From an uncultured Eubacteriales bacterium (GTDB taxonomy: Bacteria > Bacillota > Clostridia > Oscillospirales > Oscillospiraceae), in contig UQZJ01000017.1 in the NCBI GenBank assembly GCA_900545495.1, positions 1 through 45,971 of the forward strand: a stretch of DNA of 45,971 nt, read 5' to 3'. The number at the start of each line of letters is the position of its first letter. The stretch's first letter is position 1. The translations under genes and the position numbers were made by a program. Below the pieces are notes generated by a model. That model was not told the DNA's origin and made no database searches. It saw only the letters and a program-made list of their open reading frames with translations. Below are positions 7,639-14,982 of this stretch, in pieces.

Positions 7639-8183
7639 GCGGTACGCAGCGCCGACGCCAGACGGCGCAGGGAGAGAAGGTCGATATCCCCGCCCCGGTG
7701 CAGCACACGGGCGGACAGGAAGCAGTCCGCCACGAACACCAGCAGCACCGCCAGCGTGACGACCGGCGGGATGCGTGCTGCCAGCGCCGACACCCACGGA
7801 TGGACATACCGCACAGTCAGCGCCGCCAGCGGCCCCCATACCAGCGCGAACGGCACGCAGACCCGGCGGTTCAGATCCATCTTAGTGGCGCTGTAATCCC
7901 AGAACAGAACGCCCAGCAGCCGCTCATAGAGGAGGTGGACGACGTACTCCACCGCCGTGGCCGTCAGGCCGCCATACAGCGCCAGACGCCAGAATGTGCC
8001 GGTCATGTCCGGCGGCAGATGCAGCACCGCCAGCATGGCAAGACCGTACACCGGACACAGCGGCAGCAGCAGAAAGCATTTCCGCACCTGATGGGGCGAA
8101 CGACGCACCGCCGCATACAGCTTCTCCAGCACATACCCTCCGAAGCTGTACAGCAGAAACAGCCAGAACCAATAGAAAAGCAT
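7635..8183 (-). CDS. CmpB-like putative ABC-transporter permease family membrane protein
   Basis: A 182-residue integral membrane protein with about five hydrophobic segments. The N-terminal FWLFLLYSFGGYVLEK motif and the following pattern match the PF06541 (ABC_trans_CmpB) family. That family is labelled putative ABC permease, but no ATPase or partner is present here and its biochemical role is unsettled. ATG 8183 has GGAGG 7 bases upstream; that ribosome site is one arm of an inverted repeat (8191-8228). It ends convergently with the hydrolase gene, sharing 4 bases, with no terminator between them. Confidence 0.78.
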   Translation of the reverse strand: MLFYWFWLFLLYSFGGYVLEKLYAAVRRSPHQVRKCFLLLPLCPVYGLAMLAVLHLPPDMTGTFWRLALYGGLTATAVEYVVHLLYERLLGVLFWDYSATKMDLNRRVCVPFALVWGPLAALTVRYVHPWVSALAARIPPVVTLAVLLVFVADCFLSARVLHRGGDIDLLSLRRLASALRTA

Positions 8184-8190
8184 ACGACAT

Positions 8191-8228
8191 CCTCCGCCTG
8201 TGATTTTTCGTAGTTTGCGCGGCGGAGG
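8191..8228 (-). promoter_or_regulatory. Inverted repeat that would mask the ribosome site of the CmpB-like gene
   Basis: CCTCCGCC (8191-8198) and GGCGGAGG (8221-8228) are perfect complements, 22 bases apart. On the minus-strand transcript the second arm, GGCGGAGG, is the ribosome binding site itself. If transcription starts upstream of 8228 the RNA could fold and close that site. No T tract follows, so it is not a terminator. Confidence 0.45.
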
Positions 8229-8254
8229 CACCGACGATACAGGAGGAACGAGAT

Positions 8255-8833
8255 ATGACGGAATGGGAAGCCCTGCGGGAGGAATGTCTGCACTGCCGCG
8301 CCTGCACGCTGGCGGACACACGGACAAACGTGGTCTTCGGCGTAGGCGCCGAGGACGCGGAGGTGCTGTTCATCGGCGAGGCGCCGGGCGCTAACGAGGA
8401 CGCGCAGGGCAAGCCCTTTGTGGGCCGCGCCGGTAAGCTGCTGGACGATATGCTGGCCATGATCGGGCTGGACAGAAGCCGCATCTATATTACCAACTCC
8501 GTCAAATGCCGTCCGCCCCAGAACCGGGATCCGCTGAACACGGAGAAGGACGCCTGCCGCGGCTATCTGTCCCGGCAGCTCGCGCTGATGAAGCCCAAGA
8601 TCATCGTGTGCCTCGGCCGCATCAGCGCCATGGAGCTGATCCGTGAGGACTTCAAGATATCACAGGAGCACGGGCAGTTCTTTGAGAAGGACGGCGTCCA
8701 GATGATGGCGCTGTACCACCCCGCCGCCCTGCTCCGCGACCCCCGGAAAAAGCCGGAGACCTTCGAGGACTTGAAGCGCCTGCAAGCCAAGATCCGGGAG
8801 ATCTGCGGCCACACGGCGCTTGTATTTGAATAA
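8255..8833 (+). CDS. Family 4 uracil-DNA glycosylase (Fe-S type)
   Basis: A 192-residue DNA repair enzyme that removes uracil from DNA. The four [4Fe-4S] cysteines match the thermophilic family pattern: C14 and C17 near the N-terminus, C85 (VKCRPP) and C101 (DACRGY). Motif GEAPGANED (41-49), the N81 of ITNSVKCRPPQNR, and the C-terminal HPAALLR with H155 are all present. The AGGAGG at 8241-8246 sets the start. It is monocistronic, with a strong bidirectional terminator after it. The family call is very secure; the absence of a ung-type gene nearby says nothing about the genome. Confidence 0.94.
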   Translation: MTEWEALREECLHCRACTLADTRTNVVFGVGAEDAEVLFIGEAPGANEDAQGKPFVGRAGKLLDDMLAMIGLDRSRIYITNSVKCRPPQNRDPLNTEKDACRGYLSRQLALMKPKIIVCLGRISAMELIREDFKISQEHGQFFEKDGVQMMALYHPAALLRDPRKKPETFEDLKRLQAKIREICGHTALVFE

Positions 8834-8868
8834 AAAGAGAGGTGACGCGGAGCGTCACCTCTCTTTTT
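8832..8868. terminator. Bidirectional terminator between the uracil glycosylase and proS
   Basis: A 17-bp perfect stem (AAAAAGAGAGGTGACGC and complement, loop GGA) has A5 on one side and T5 on the other, between convergent stops. Confidence 0.92.
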
Positions 8869-8877
8869 ATGCTTCTT

Positions 8878-10317
8878 TTAATACGCCACGCCCCAGTAGA
8901 TGTCGGTGGTGGCGGGCTTGCCGCACATAACGCACTTGCCCTCGGTGCCGGACTGCTTCAGCGGCATACAGCGGCTGGACACGCCGGCCTTCTCCTTCAT
9001 GGCCAGCTCGCACTCCAGACTGCCGCACCACTTGGTACGGGCGAAGCCTCCCTTGCCCTGCGCCATCTCCTTGACCTCCTCCCAGGAGGTCATGTCGAAG
9101 GTGTTGTCCTCCAGATTCTTGGAGGCCATGGCATACAGGTTGTCGTGGACGTCCTGCAGCAGCTTCTGCACAGCGCTCTCCAGCTCCGTCAGCGGCACGA
9201 AGGTCTTCTCGCCGGTGTCGCGGCGGGCGATGCAGCACTGGCCCTTCTCCATATCCTTGGGGCCGATCTCCACACGCAGCGGCACGCCCTTCATCTCGTA
9301 CTGGGCGAACTTCCAGCCGGCGGACTGGTCGCTGTCGTCCATGCTGACGCGGATGCCGGCGGCGGTCAGACGGTCACGCAGGGACGCGGCGGCCTCCAGC
9401 ACGCCCTCCTTGTGCTGGGCGATGGGAATGACCACCACCTGGGTGGGGGCAATGACGGGAGGCAGCACCAGACCGTGGTTGTCGCTGTGGGTCATGATGA
9501 TCGCGCCGATCAGGCGGGTGGATGCGCCCCAGCTGGTCTGGAACGGGTATTGCAGGGTGTTGTCCCGGCCGGCGAACGTCACGTCGTAGGCGCGGGAGAA
9601 CTTGTCGCCGAAGAAGTGGCTGGTACCGGACTGGAGGGCCTTGTGGTCCTTCATCATGCACTCGATGGTGTAGGTCGCCTCAGCGCCGGCGAACTTCTCC
9701 TTGTCGGTCTTGCGGCCCTTCACCACGGGCATGGCCAGTGCGTTTTTGCACATATCGGCGTAGCAGTTGAGCTGCTGCTCCGTCTCTGCCTCCGCCTCGG
9801 CCGCCGTCTCGTGGATGGTGTGACCCTCCTGCCACCAGAACTCGCGGCTGCGCAGGAAGGGGCGGGTGGTCTTTTCCCAGCGGATGACGCTGCACCACTG
9901 GTTATACAGCATGGGCAGCTCCCGGTAGCTGTGGAGCACGTGAGCCCAGTGGTCGCAGAACATGGTCTCGGAGGTGGGACGGAACGCCAGACGCTCCTCC
10001 AGCGGTTCGCTGCCGCCGTGGGTGACCCATGCCACCTCAGGCGCGAAGCCCTCCACCAGCTCGCCCTCCTTCTTCAGAAGGCTCTCAGGGATCAGGACGG
10101 GCATGGCCACGTTGACGTGACCGGTCTTCTTGAACTCCGTGTCCATGTACTTCTGAATATTCTCCCAGATGGCATAGCCGTAAGGTCGAAGGATCAGAAA
10201 GCCCTTGACGCTGGCATAGTCCACCAGCTCCGCCTTCAGGCAGATGTCCGTATACCACTTGGTGAAATCCTCCTCCATGGGAGTGATCGCTTCCACATTT
10301 CTCTGATCCTTAGCCAT
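8878..10317 (-). CDS. proS: Prolyl-tRNA synthetase, eukaryote/archaea-type
   Basis: A 479-residue class II synthetase that charges tRNA-Pro. The length, the N-terminal ITPMEEDFTKWYTD, the RPTSE motif (113-117) and motif 2 RSREFWWQEGHT (156-167) mark the short archaeal/eukaryotic form without the bacterial editing insert. The C-terminal domain has the cysteine cluster CMP...CVMC and ends in a tyrosine, as in this class. It has its own consensus promoter (10366-10394) and no visible T-box, unlike trpS upstream. Both ends have terminators, so it is a single-gene unit. This ProRS type is common in Clostridia, so it is not a sign of recent transfer. Confidence 0.96.
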   Translation of the reverse strand: MAKDQRNVEAITPMEEDFTKWYTDICLKAELVDYASVKGFLILRPYGYAIWENIQKYMDTEFKKTGHVNVAMPVLIPESLLKKEGELVEGFAPEVAWVTHGGSEPLEERLAFRPTSETMFCDHWAHVLHSYRELPMLYNQWCSVIRWEKTTRPFLRSREFWWQEGHTIHETAAEAEAETEQQLNCYADMCKNALAMPVVKGRKTDKEKFAGAEATYTIECMMKDHKALQSGTSHFFGDKFSRAYDVTFAGRDNTLQYPFQTSWGASTRLIGAIIMTHSDNHGLVLPPVIAPTQVVVIPIAQHKEGVLEAAASLRDRLTAAGIRVSMDDSDQSAGWKFAQYEMKGVPLRVEIGPKDMEKGQCCIARRDTGEKTFVPLTELESAVQKLLQDVHDNLYAMASKNLEDNTFDMTSWEEVKEMAQGKGGFARTKWCGSLECELAMKEKAGVSSRCMPLKQSGTEGKCVMCGKPATTDIYWGVAY

Positions 10318-10365
10318 AGATACATACCATTCCTTTGCTTATTATAGAGTAGATGCCGACTTAGT

Positions 10366-10394
10366 ATTCTACCCGCCGGAGTCGCCGTTGTCAA
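10366..10394 (-). promoter_or_regulatory. Promoter of proS
   Basis: Minus strand TTGACA (10389-10394), 17 bases, TAGAAT (10366-10371). The -35 is perfect consensus. Confidence 0.85.
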
Positions 10395-10416
10395 GATTCC
10401 GCAGGAAAAAGACCGC

Positions 10417-10444
10417 AAAAAGACCGCCTTTCGGCGGTCTTTTT
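10417..10444 (-). terminator. Intrinsic terminator after the TrpB-like gene
   Basis: GACCGCC with its complement (loop TTTC) flanked by A5/T5. It separates the trpS-trpB2 unit from proS. Confidence 0.85.
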
Positions 10445-10458
10445 CCCGTAAATCGTCC

Positions 10459-11844
10459 TTATTCGTTGCCGGGGAAGTCAGGAATGGTGGCAAAGCCGCG
10501 GGCAAGCTCCTCGTCGGTGGGGATGGTGTCGCTCATCACCCCGTCGTTGTACTTGCCATAGGCCACCATGTCGAAGTAGCCGGTGCCGGTGAGACCCAGC
10601 ACGATGGTGCGCGCCTCCCCCGTCTCCCTGCACTTCAGTGCCTCGTCCATGGCCACGCGGATGGCGTGGCTGCTCTCCGGCGCGGGCAGGATGCCCTCAC
10701 AGCGGGCGAACAGCTCCGCCGCCTCGAACACGGCGGTCTGCTCCACGCTGCGCGCCTCCAGATAGCCGTCGTGGTACAGCTGGCTGACAACGCTGCTCAT
10801 ACCGTGGTAGCGCAGGCCGCCGGCGTGGTTGGCGGAGGGGATGAAGCCGTTGCCCAGCGTGTACATCTTGGCCATGGGACAGATCTTGCCGGTGTCGCAG
10901 AAGTCGTAGCGGAACACGCCCCGGGTCAGGCTGGGGCAGGAGGCCGGCTCCACGGCGATGATGCGGTAATCCGCCTCGCCCCGGAGCATCTTCCCCACAA
11001 AGGGGGAGATGAGGCCGCCCAGATTGGAGCCGCCGCCGGCGCAGCCGATGATGGTATCGGGCTTGATGTGGTACTTCTCCAGCGCCGCCATGGTCTCCAG
11101 ACCGATGATGGACTGGTGCAGCAGCACCTGATTGAGGACGCTGCCCAGCACATAGCGGTACCCCTCCCGGCTGGCGGCGGCCTCCACTGCCTCACTGATG
11201 GCGCAGCCCAGAGAGCCGGTGGTGTCGGGGAACTCCGCCAGAATTTTTCTTCCCACCTCGGTGGTGTCGGAGGGGGACGGCGTCACGTTGGCGCCGTAGG
11301 TACGCATGACCTCCCGGCGGAAGGGCTTTTGCTCATAGGAGCACTTGACCATGAACACACGGCAGTCCAGCCCCAGATAGGCGCAGGCCATGCTCAGCGC
11401 CGTACCCCACTGCCCGGCGCCCGTCTCGGTGGTAACGCCCCGCAGCCCCTGCTCCTTGGCGTAATACGCCTGCGCGATGGCGGAGTTCAGCTTGTGGCTG
11501 CCGGAGGTGTTGTTGCCCTCAAACTTATAGTAGATGTGGGCGGGGGTGTCCAGCTTCTCCTCCAGACAGTAGGCGCGCACCAGCGGGGACGGGCGGTACA
11601 TCTTGTAAAAATCCCGTATCTCCTGAGGGATGGGGATATACGCGGTGGTATCGTCCAGTTCCTGCTTCACCAGCTCGTCGCAGAACACATGGCCCAGCTC
11701 CTCCGCCGTCATGGGCTGGAGCGTGCCGGGGTTCAGCAGGGGCGCGGGCTTGTTGGTCATATCCGCACGCACGTTGTACCAGTTCCGAGGCAGCTCGTCC
11801 TCGCTGAGGTAGATCTTGTAGGGGATAGTGGTCGTGTCTTTCAT
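10459..11844 (-). CDS. TrpB2-type tryptophan synthase beta-like PLP enzyme
   Basis: A 461-residue fold-type II PLP enzyme, longer than canonical TrpB (about 400) and with the TrpB2 N-terminal extension (IYLSEDELPRNWYNVRAD). The Schiff-base lysine is K118 in GSHKLNSA. ETGAGQWG (140-147) and the phosphate loop CAGGGSNLGG are present. TrpB2 proteins make tryptophan from indole and serine, or condense serine derivatives, often without TrpA. AGGAGG lies before the start. It follows trpS by 58 bases with no T-rich terminator between, so it should share the Trp T-box leader. That regulation supports a real tryptophan role, such as indole salvage. No other trp genes are in view. Confidence 0.9.
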   Translation of the reverse strand: MKDTTTIPYKIYLSEDELPRNWYNVRADMTNKPAPLLNPGTLQPMTAEELGHVFCDELVKQELDDTTAYIPIPQEIRDFYKMYRPSPLVRAYCLEEKLDTPAHIYYKFEGNNTSGSHKLNSAIAQAYYAKEQGLRGVTTETGAGQWGTALSMACAYLGLDCRVFMVKCSYEQKPFRREVMRTYGANVTPSPSDTTEVGRKILAEFPDTTGSLGCAISEAVEAAASREGYRYVLGSVLNQVLLHQSIIGLETMAALEKYHIKPDTIIGCAGGGSNLGGLISPFVGKMLRGEADYRIIAVEPASCPSLTRGVFRYDFCDTGKICPMAKMYTLGNGFIPSANHAGGLRYHGMSSVVSQLYHDGYLEARSVEQTAVFEAAELFARCEGILPAPESSHAIRVAMDEALKCRETGEARTIVLGLTGTGYFDMVAYGKYNDGVMSDTIPTDEELARGFATIPDFPGNE

Positions 11845-11902
11845 CTTAGTTGCCTCCTAAATCATAATACCGCGTGGTGCGGGGTCTCGCTGTTTGTACG
11901 AA

Positions 11903-12946
11903 TTATGCGAAATAGTCGATCTGCATGGCGTGCTTCACCTTGTCCAGCGTCTGGGCCGCCGCCTCCTTGGCCACGCCGCTGCCCTGCCGCAGGATCTCCA
12001 TGATGGCGTCGGGGTCCTTGGCCAGCTCCTGCCGGCGGGTGCGGATAGGCTCCAGCGTCTCCTGCAGCACGTTGTTCAGGAACTTCTTCACCTTCACATC
12101 GCCCAGGCCGCCCCGTTCATAGTGAGCCTTCAGCTCGTCCAGATTGGCGTAGTCCGGCAGGTAGCGGGCAAAGTGCTCGTCGGTGCAGAAGGCGTCCAGA
12201 TACAGGAACACCGGGTTGTCCTTGGTGTTGCCGGGGTCGGACACCTGCAGGTGGTTGGGGTCGGTGTACATCCCCATGATCTTGGTGCGGATGTCGTCCG
12301 GCTCGTCGGACAGGTAGATGCAGTTGCCCAGGGACTTGCTCATCTTGGCCTTGCCGTCGGTGCCGGGCAGACGCAGGCAGGCGGCGTTATCGGGCAGCAG
12401 CGCCGTGGGCTCCACCAGCGTCTCGCCGTACAGCTCGTTGAAGCGGCGGACGATCTCGCGGGCCTGCTCCAGCATGGGCAGCTGATCCTCGCCCACCGGC
12501 ACGGTATCCGCCATGAAGGCGGTGATGTCCGCCGTCTGGCTGACGGGATAGGTCAGAAAGCCCATGGGGATGCTGTGGTTGAAGCCGCGGAGCTGGATCT
12601 CCGCCTTGACGGTGGGGTTCCGCTCCAGCCGTGCCAGCGTCACCAGATTCATGTAGTAGAACGTCAGCTCCGTCAGCTCGCTGATGTGGGACTGCACCAG
12701 AATGGTGGATTTGGCGGGGTCGATGCCGCAGGACAGATAGTCCAGCGCCACCTGCATGATGTTCTCCCGCACCTTCTGGGGATGGTCAAAGTTGTCGGTG
12801 AGGGCCTGTGCGTCGGCGATCATGAAGAACAGCTTCTCAAATTTGCCGCTGTTCTGCAGCATCACGCGGTTGCGCAGAGAGCCGACGTAGTGGCCGACGT
12901 GGAGGCGTCCGGTAGGGCGGTCGCCGGTGAGGATGATCTTTCCCAT
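11903..12946 (-). CDS. trpS: Tryptophanyl-tRNA synthetase
   Basis: A 347-residue class I synthetase that charges tRNA-Trp. It has the HIGH-like HVGH (16-19) after DRPTGRL, the KMSKS signature at 201-205, and the usual length. The start is the ATG of MGKIIL, with AAAGGAA upstream; the open frame that runs further upstream lies inside the T-box leader and is not coding. Expression is predicted to be controlled by that leader, which reads uncharged tRNA-Trp through a UGG specifier. The next gene in the transcript is the TrpB2-like enzyme. Confidence 0.97.
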   Translation of the reverse strand: MGKIILTGDRPTGRLHVGHYVGSLRNRVMLQNSGKFEKLFFMIADAQALTDNFDHPQKVRENIMQVALDYLSCGIDPAKSTILVQSHISELTELTFYYMNLVTLARLERNPTVKAEIQLRGFNHSIPMGFLTYPVSQTADITAFMADTVPVGEDQLPMLEQAREIVRRFNELYGETLVEPTALLPDNAACLRLPGTDGKAKMSKSLGNCIYLSDEPDDIRTKIMGMYTDPNHLQVSDPGNTKDNPVFLYLDAFCTDEHFARYLPDYANLDELKAHYERGGLGDVKVKKFLNNVLQETLEPIRTRRQELAKDPDAIMEILRQGSGVAKEAAAQTLDKVKHAMQIDYFA

Positions 12947-12987
12947 GATGATGTTTCCTTTCTGTATGACAAATTTTATGAGATAAC

Positions 12988-13029
12988 AAAAAAACGTCCT
13001 GTCCCATGGAATTCCATGGGACAGGACGT
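12988..13029 (-). terminator. T-box regulated intrinsic terminator
   Basis: ACGTCCTGTCCCATGGAA and its exact complement form an 18-bp hairpin with almost no loop, followed on the minus strand by seven U residues. It is the off-state of the trpS leader. Confidence 0.92.
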
Positions 13030-13266
13030 AAGCTACGTTCCTGCGGTACCACCCAAATTGGCGAAATGCCCGCTCTGCACGCACGATCATGCGCTCCGCC
13101 GGGGTAACGGCCGCGGCTGCCGTCGGGTATTACTCGCCCTTGCAGGCTTTCTCCCCGCCCTCGTAAGGCCATTCGCCGCACGTTCCGCTGCCGCGCTTCC
13201 ACCGCTGCGCCGCTCTCTGAAAGTTTCCCGTGCGGGTACTTCTCTTACTCAATGGTTTCTGAATAT
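12988..13266 (-). ncRNA. T-box riboswitch, tryptophan-specific
   Basis: The minus-strand leader of trpS has the invariant T-box sequence TTGGGTGGTACCGC (13043-13056). Stem I starts with GTAAG (13248-13244), followed by the AGTA motif. Its 3' side reads GAA-UGG-C-CTTAC, where CTTAC (13167-13163) closes the stem. The UGG at 13171-13169, straight after GAA, is the specifier codon for tryptophan. The terminator is a perfect 18-bp repeat at 12994-13029 ending in seven U residues (12988-12994); part of it competes with the antiterminator. Uncharged tRNA-Trp should bind and allow transcription into trpS and the TrpB2 gene. Confidence 0.95.
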
Positions 13267-13272
13267 GGGGCT

Positions 13273-13300
13273 ATTGTAACACCTTTTTCCCGGATGTCAA
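13273..13300 (-). promoter_or_regulatory. Promoter of the trpS T-box transcript
   Basis: Minus strand TTGACA (13295-13300), 16-base spacer, TACAAT (13273-13278). It lies just beyond the stop codon of the next gene upstream. Confidence 0.85.
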
Positions 13301-13309
13301 GGGGTTTTC

Positions 13310-14179
13310 TCACAACGCCCGCAAAAACTCCGGTTTCAGGTCCCGCCGCCCCGCCAACGCCGCGCCGATCTGCCCCAGCAGGGCGTCCCGGTCTCCGTTG
13401 AGAGTCCCCTTCAGCGTCAGGTAGTTGCTGGCGTGGTTGGCGCGGAACACGGTACCCTCGCTGTCCACGTTCTGCAAAAACAGCTCCGTCTCCTTCAGCA
13501 CCTCCGCTGGGGTGAGCAGTGTAAAGCCGCCGTCCTTCACCCACGTCTCCAACGGCGTTCCCGGCTCTACCATCAACGTCAGCAGCCCCAGATAGTCGGG
13601 CTTCATCTCACTGACGGCTCTGGCGGTGTCCACCGCGTGCTGCCGCCACAGCTCCACGCTGCCGAGACCGGAGATGGCCGTCACCGACAGTGCAAGGCCG
13701 CACCGCCGGGCCTTCTGCCCCGCCGCCACGATGGCAGCGGCGGTATGGCCCTTGTTCATCCGCGTCAGCACCGCGTCACAGCCGGATTCCAGCCCCATGT
13801 ACACCATTTTCAGCCCTCTGTCGCGGAGCAGGCGCAGGTCATCCTCGCTCTTGACCTGCAGGCTGGCGGGCGAGGCGTAGCAGGTGACCCGCTCACATTC
13901 CGGGAACAGGCCGTACACCAGCCCCAGGATCTCCACCAGATCCTCCGTGCGGCGCATAAGGGCGTCGCCGTCAGCCAGAAAGACCCGCTCCACCCGGCGG
14001 TAGACCCGCCGCGCCAGCTCAAAATCCTCCCGGATCTCCGCCATGGGGCGCATGGCAAAATGCTTGTCATCGTACATATCGCAGAAGGCGCAGCGGTTGT
14101 GGCTGCACCCGTAGGTCACCTGCACGATGAGGCTGTACGCCTCGCTGGGCGGCCGGTAGACCTTGCCTTTATAGCGCAT
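13310..14179 (-). CDS. Radical SAM protein with CX4CX2C motif
   Basis: A 289-residue radical SAM enzyme of unknown substrate. The cluster motif is GCSHNRCAFCDMY with C25, C30 and C33, that is CX4CX2C instead of the usual CX3CX2C. I checked the codons and the spacing is real. Later features fit the barrel: FLADGDAL, YASPASLQVKSEDDL, GLKMVYMGLESGCDAVL and an Elp3/MiaB/NifB-like half. There is no SPASM or B12-binding domain. ATG 14179 has AAAGGAG upstream. It is transcribed away from the SSB-like gene and ends just before the trpS promoter; no terminator is visible. Such proteins with this spacing occur in related Clostridia, but I know of no assigned reaction. Confidence 0.85.
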   Translation of the reverse strand: MRYKGKVYRPPSEAYSLIVQVTYGCSHNRCAFCDMYDDKHFAMRPMAEIREDFELARRVYRRVERVFLADGDALMRRTEDLVEILGLVYGLFPECERVTCYASPASLQVKSEDDLRLLRDRGLKMVYMGLESGCDAVLTRMNKGHTAAAIVAAGQKARRCGLALSVTAISGLGSVELWRQHAVDTARAVSEMKPDYLGLLTLMVEPGTPLETWVKDGGFTLLTPAEVLKETELFLQNVDSEGTVFRANHASNYLTLKGTLNGDRDALLGQIGAALAGRRDLKPEFLRAL

Positions 14180-14293
14180 GGGATCACACTCCTTTGCGGG
14201 TATTATGACACAGTTTTTGCCGTTTGAAAAGTGGTATGTTTCCGCTTTCCACAGCATAGGGTGGGACATCTCAACAAACGAGGTGTTCAAATT

Positions 14294-14920
14294 ATGGAAC
14301 TGAATTACAACCGCGTCCATCTCTGCGGGCAGGCGGCGGACGCCCCCATCCTGTCCCACATCAACCACGGCTGCGCCTTTTACCGGTTCACCCTGTCGGT
14401 GCTGCGCCTGTCCGGACAGGCGGACAAGCTGCCGGTCATCGTCCCCAAGGCGCTGCTGGACGCCGTGCCGGTGGCGGCTGGCGATACGGTGACGGTCATC
14501 GGCCAGCTCCGCTCCTTCAACAACAAGAGCGGGCAGGGCAGCCGTCTGGTGATCTCTGTGTTCGCCCACCAGCTCACCCCCGGCGGTGAGAGTCCCTTCA
14601 ACCAGATCCAGCTGTCCGGCGTGCTGTGCAAGACGCCGGTGCCGCGGCGGACGCCGCTGGGGCGGGAGATCTGCGATATCATTCTGGCGGTGAACCGGCG
14701 GTATGGCCGGGCGGACTACCTGCCGTGCATCGCGTGGGGCGCAGTGGCCGCCCAGACGGCGGATATGCACACCGGTCAGCGGCTCACGGTGGAGGGACGC
14801 GTCCAGAGCCGGGTCTACACAAAAAACGAGAACGGCGTGCTGACGGAGCGGACAGCCTACGAGGTGTCCATCATGCGTCCGGCGGAGGTAGAGGAGTTTC
14901 TGATACATATTCCCCGTTGA
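14294..14920 (+). CDS. Tandem OB-fold single-strand DNA-binding-like protein
   Basis: A 208-residue protein with two SSB-like OB folds in one chain. The first is at about 5-95 (NRVHLCGQAADAP ... YRFTLSVLR ... VTVIGQLRSF). The second is at about 105-200 (IQLSGVLCKTPVPRRTPLGREICDIILAVNR ... LTVEGRVQSR). Canonical SSB has one OB fold and an acidic DDDIPF-type tail; this protein has neither the tail nor the single-fold length. It may bind single-stranded DNA as a two-domain unit or act in primosome or recombination work like PriB. The start ATG has a GAGGTG site 9 bases upstream. The MATE gene promoter overlaps its stop codon. Confidence 0.75.
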   Translation: MELNYNRVHLCGQAADAPILSHINHGCAFYRFTLSVLRLSGQADKLPVIVPKALLDAVPVAAGDTVTVIGQLRSFNNKSGQGSRLVISVFAHQLTPGGESPFNQIQLSGVLCKTPVPRRTPLGREICDIILAVNRRYGRADYLPCIAWGAVAAQTADMHTGQRLTVEGRVQSRVYTKNENGVLTERTAYEVSIMRPAEVEEFLIHIPR

Positions 14921-14945
14921 AAATGCGGGATATGAATGGTATGAT
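14917..14945 (+). promoter_or_regulatory. Promoter of the MATE transporter gene
   Basis: TTGAAA (14917-14922), 17 bases, TATGAT (14940-14945). The -35 overlaps the stop codon of the SSB-like gene. Confidence 0.7.
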
Positions 14946-14982
14946 ACTGTAAAAGGCAGTTTTGTACGAAAGAGAGAGTATC

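Noticed and set aside
12947..13090. A coding extension of trpS upstream of MGKIIL
   Set aside because: This stretch is the T-box leader, including the antiterminator and terminator; the protein sequence is unrelated to TrpS.
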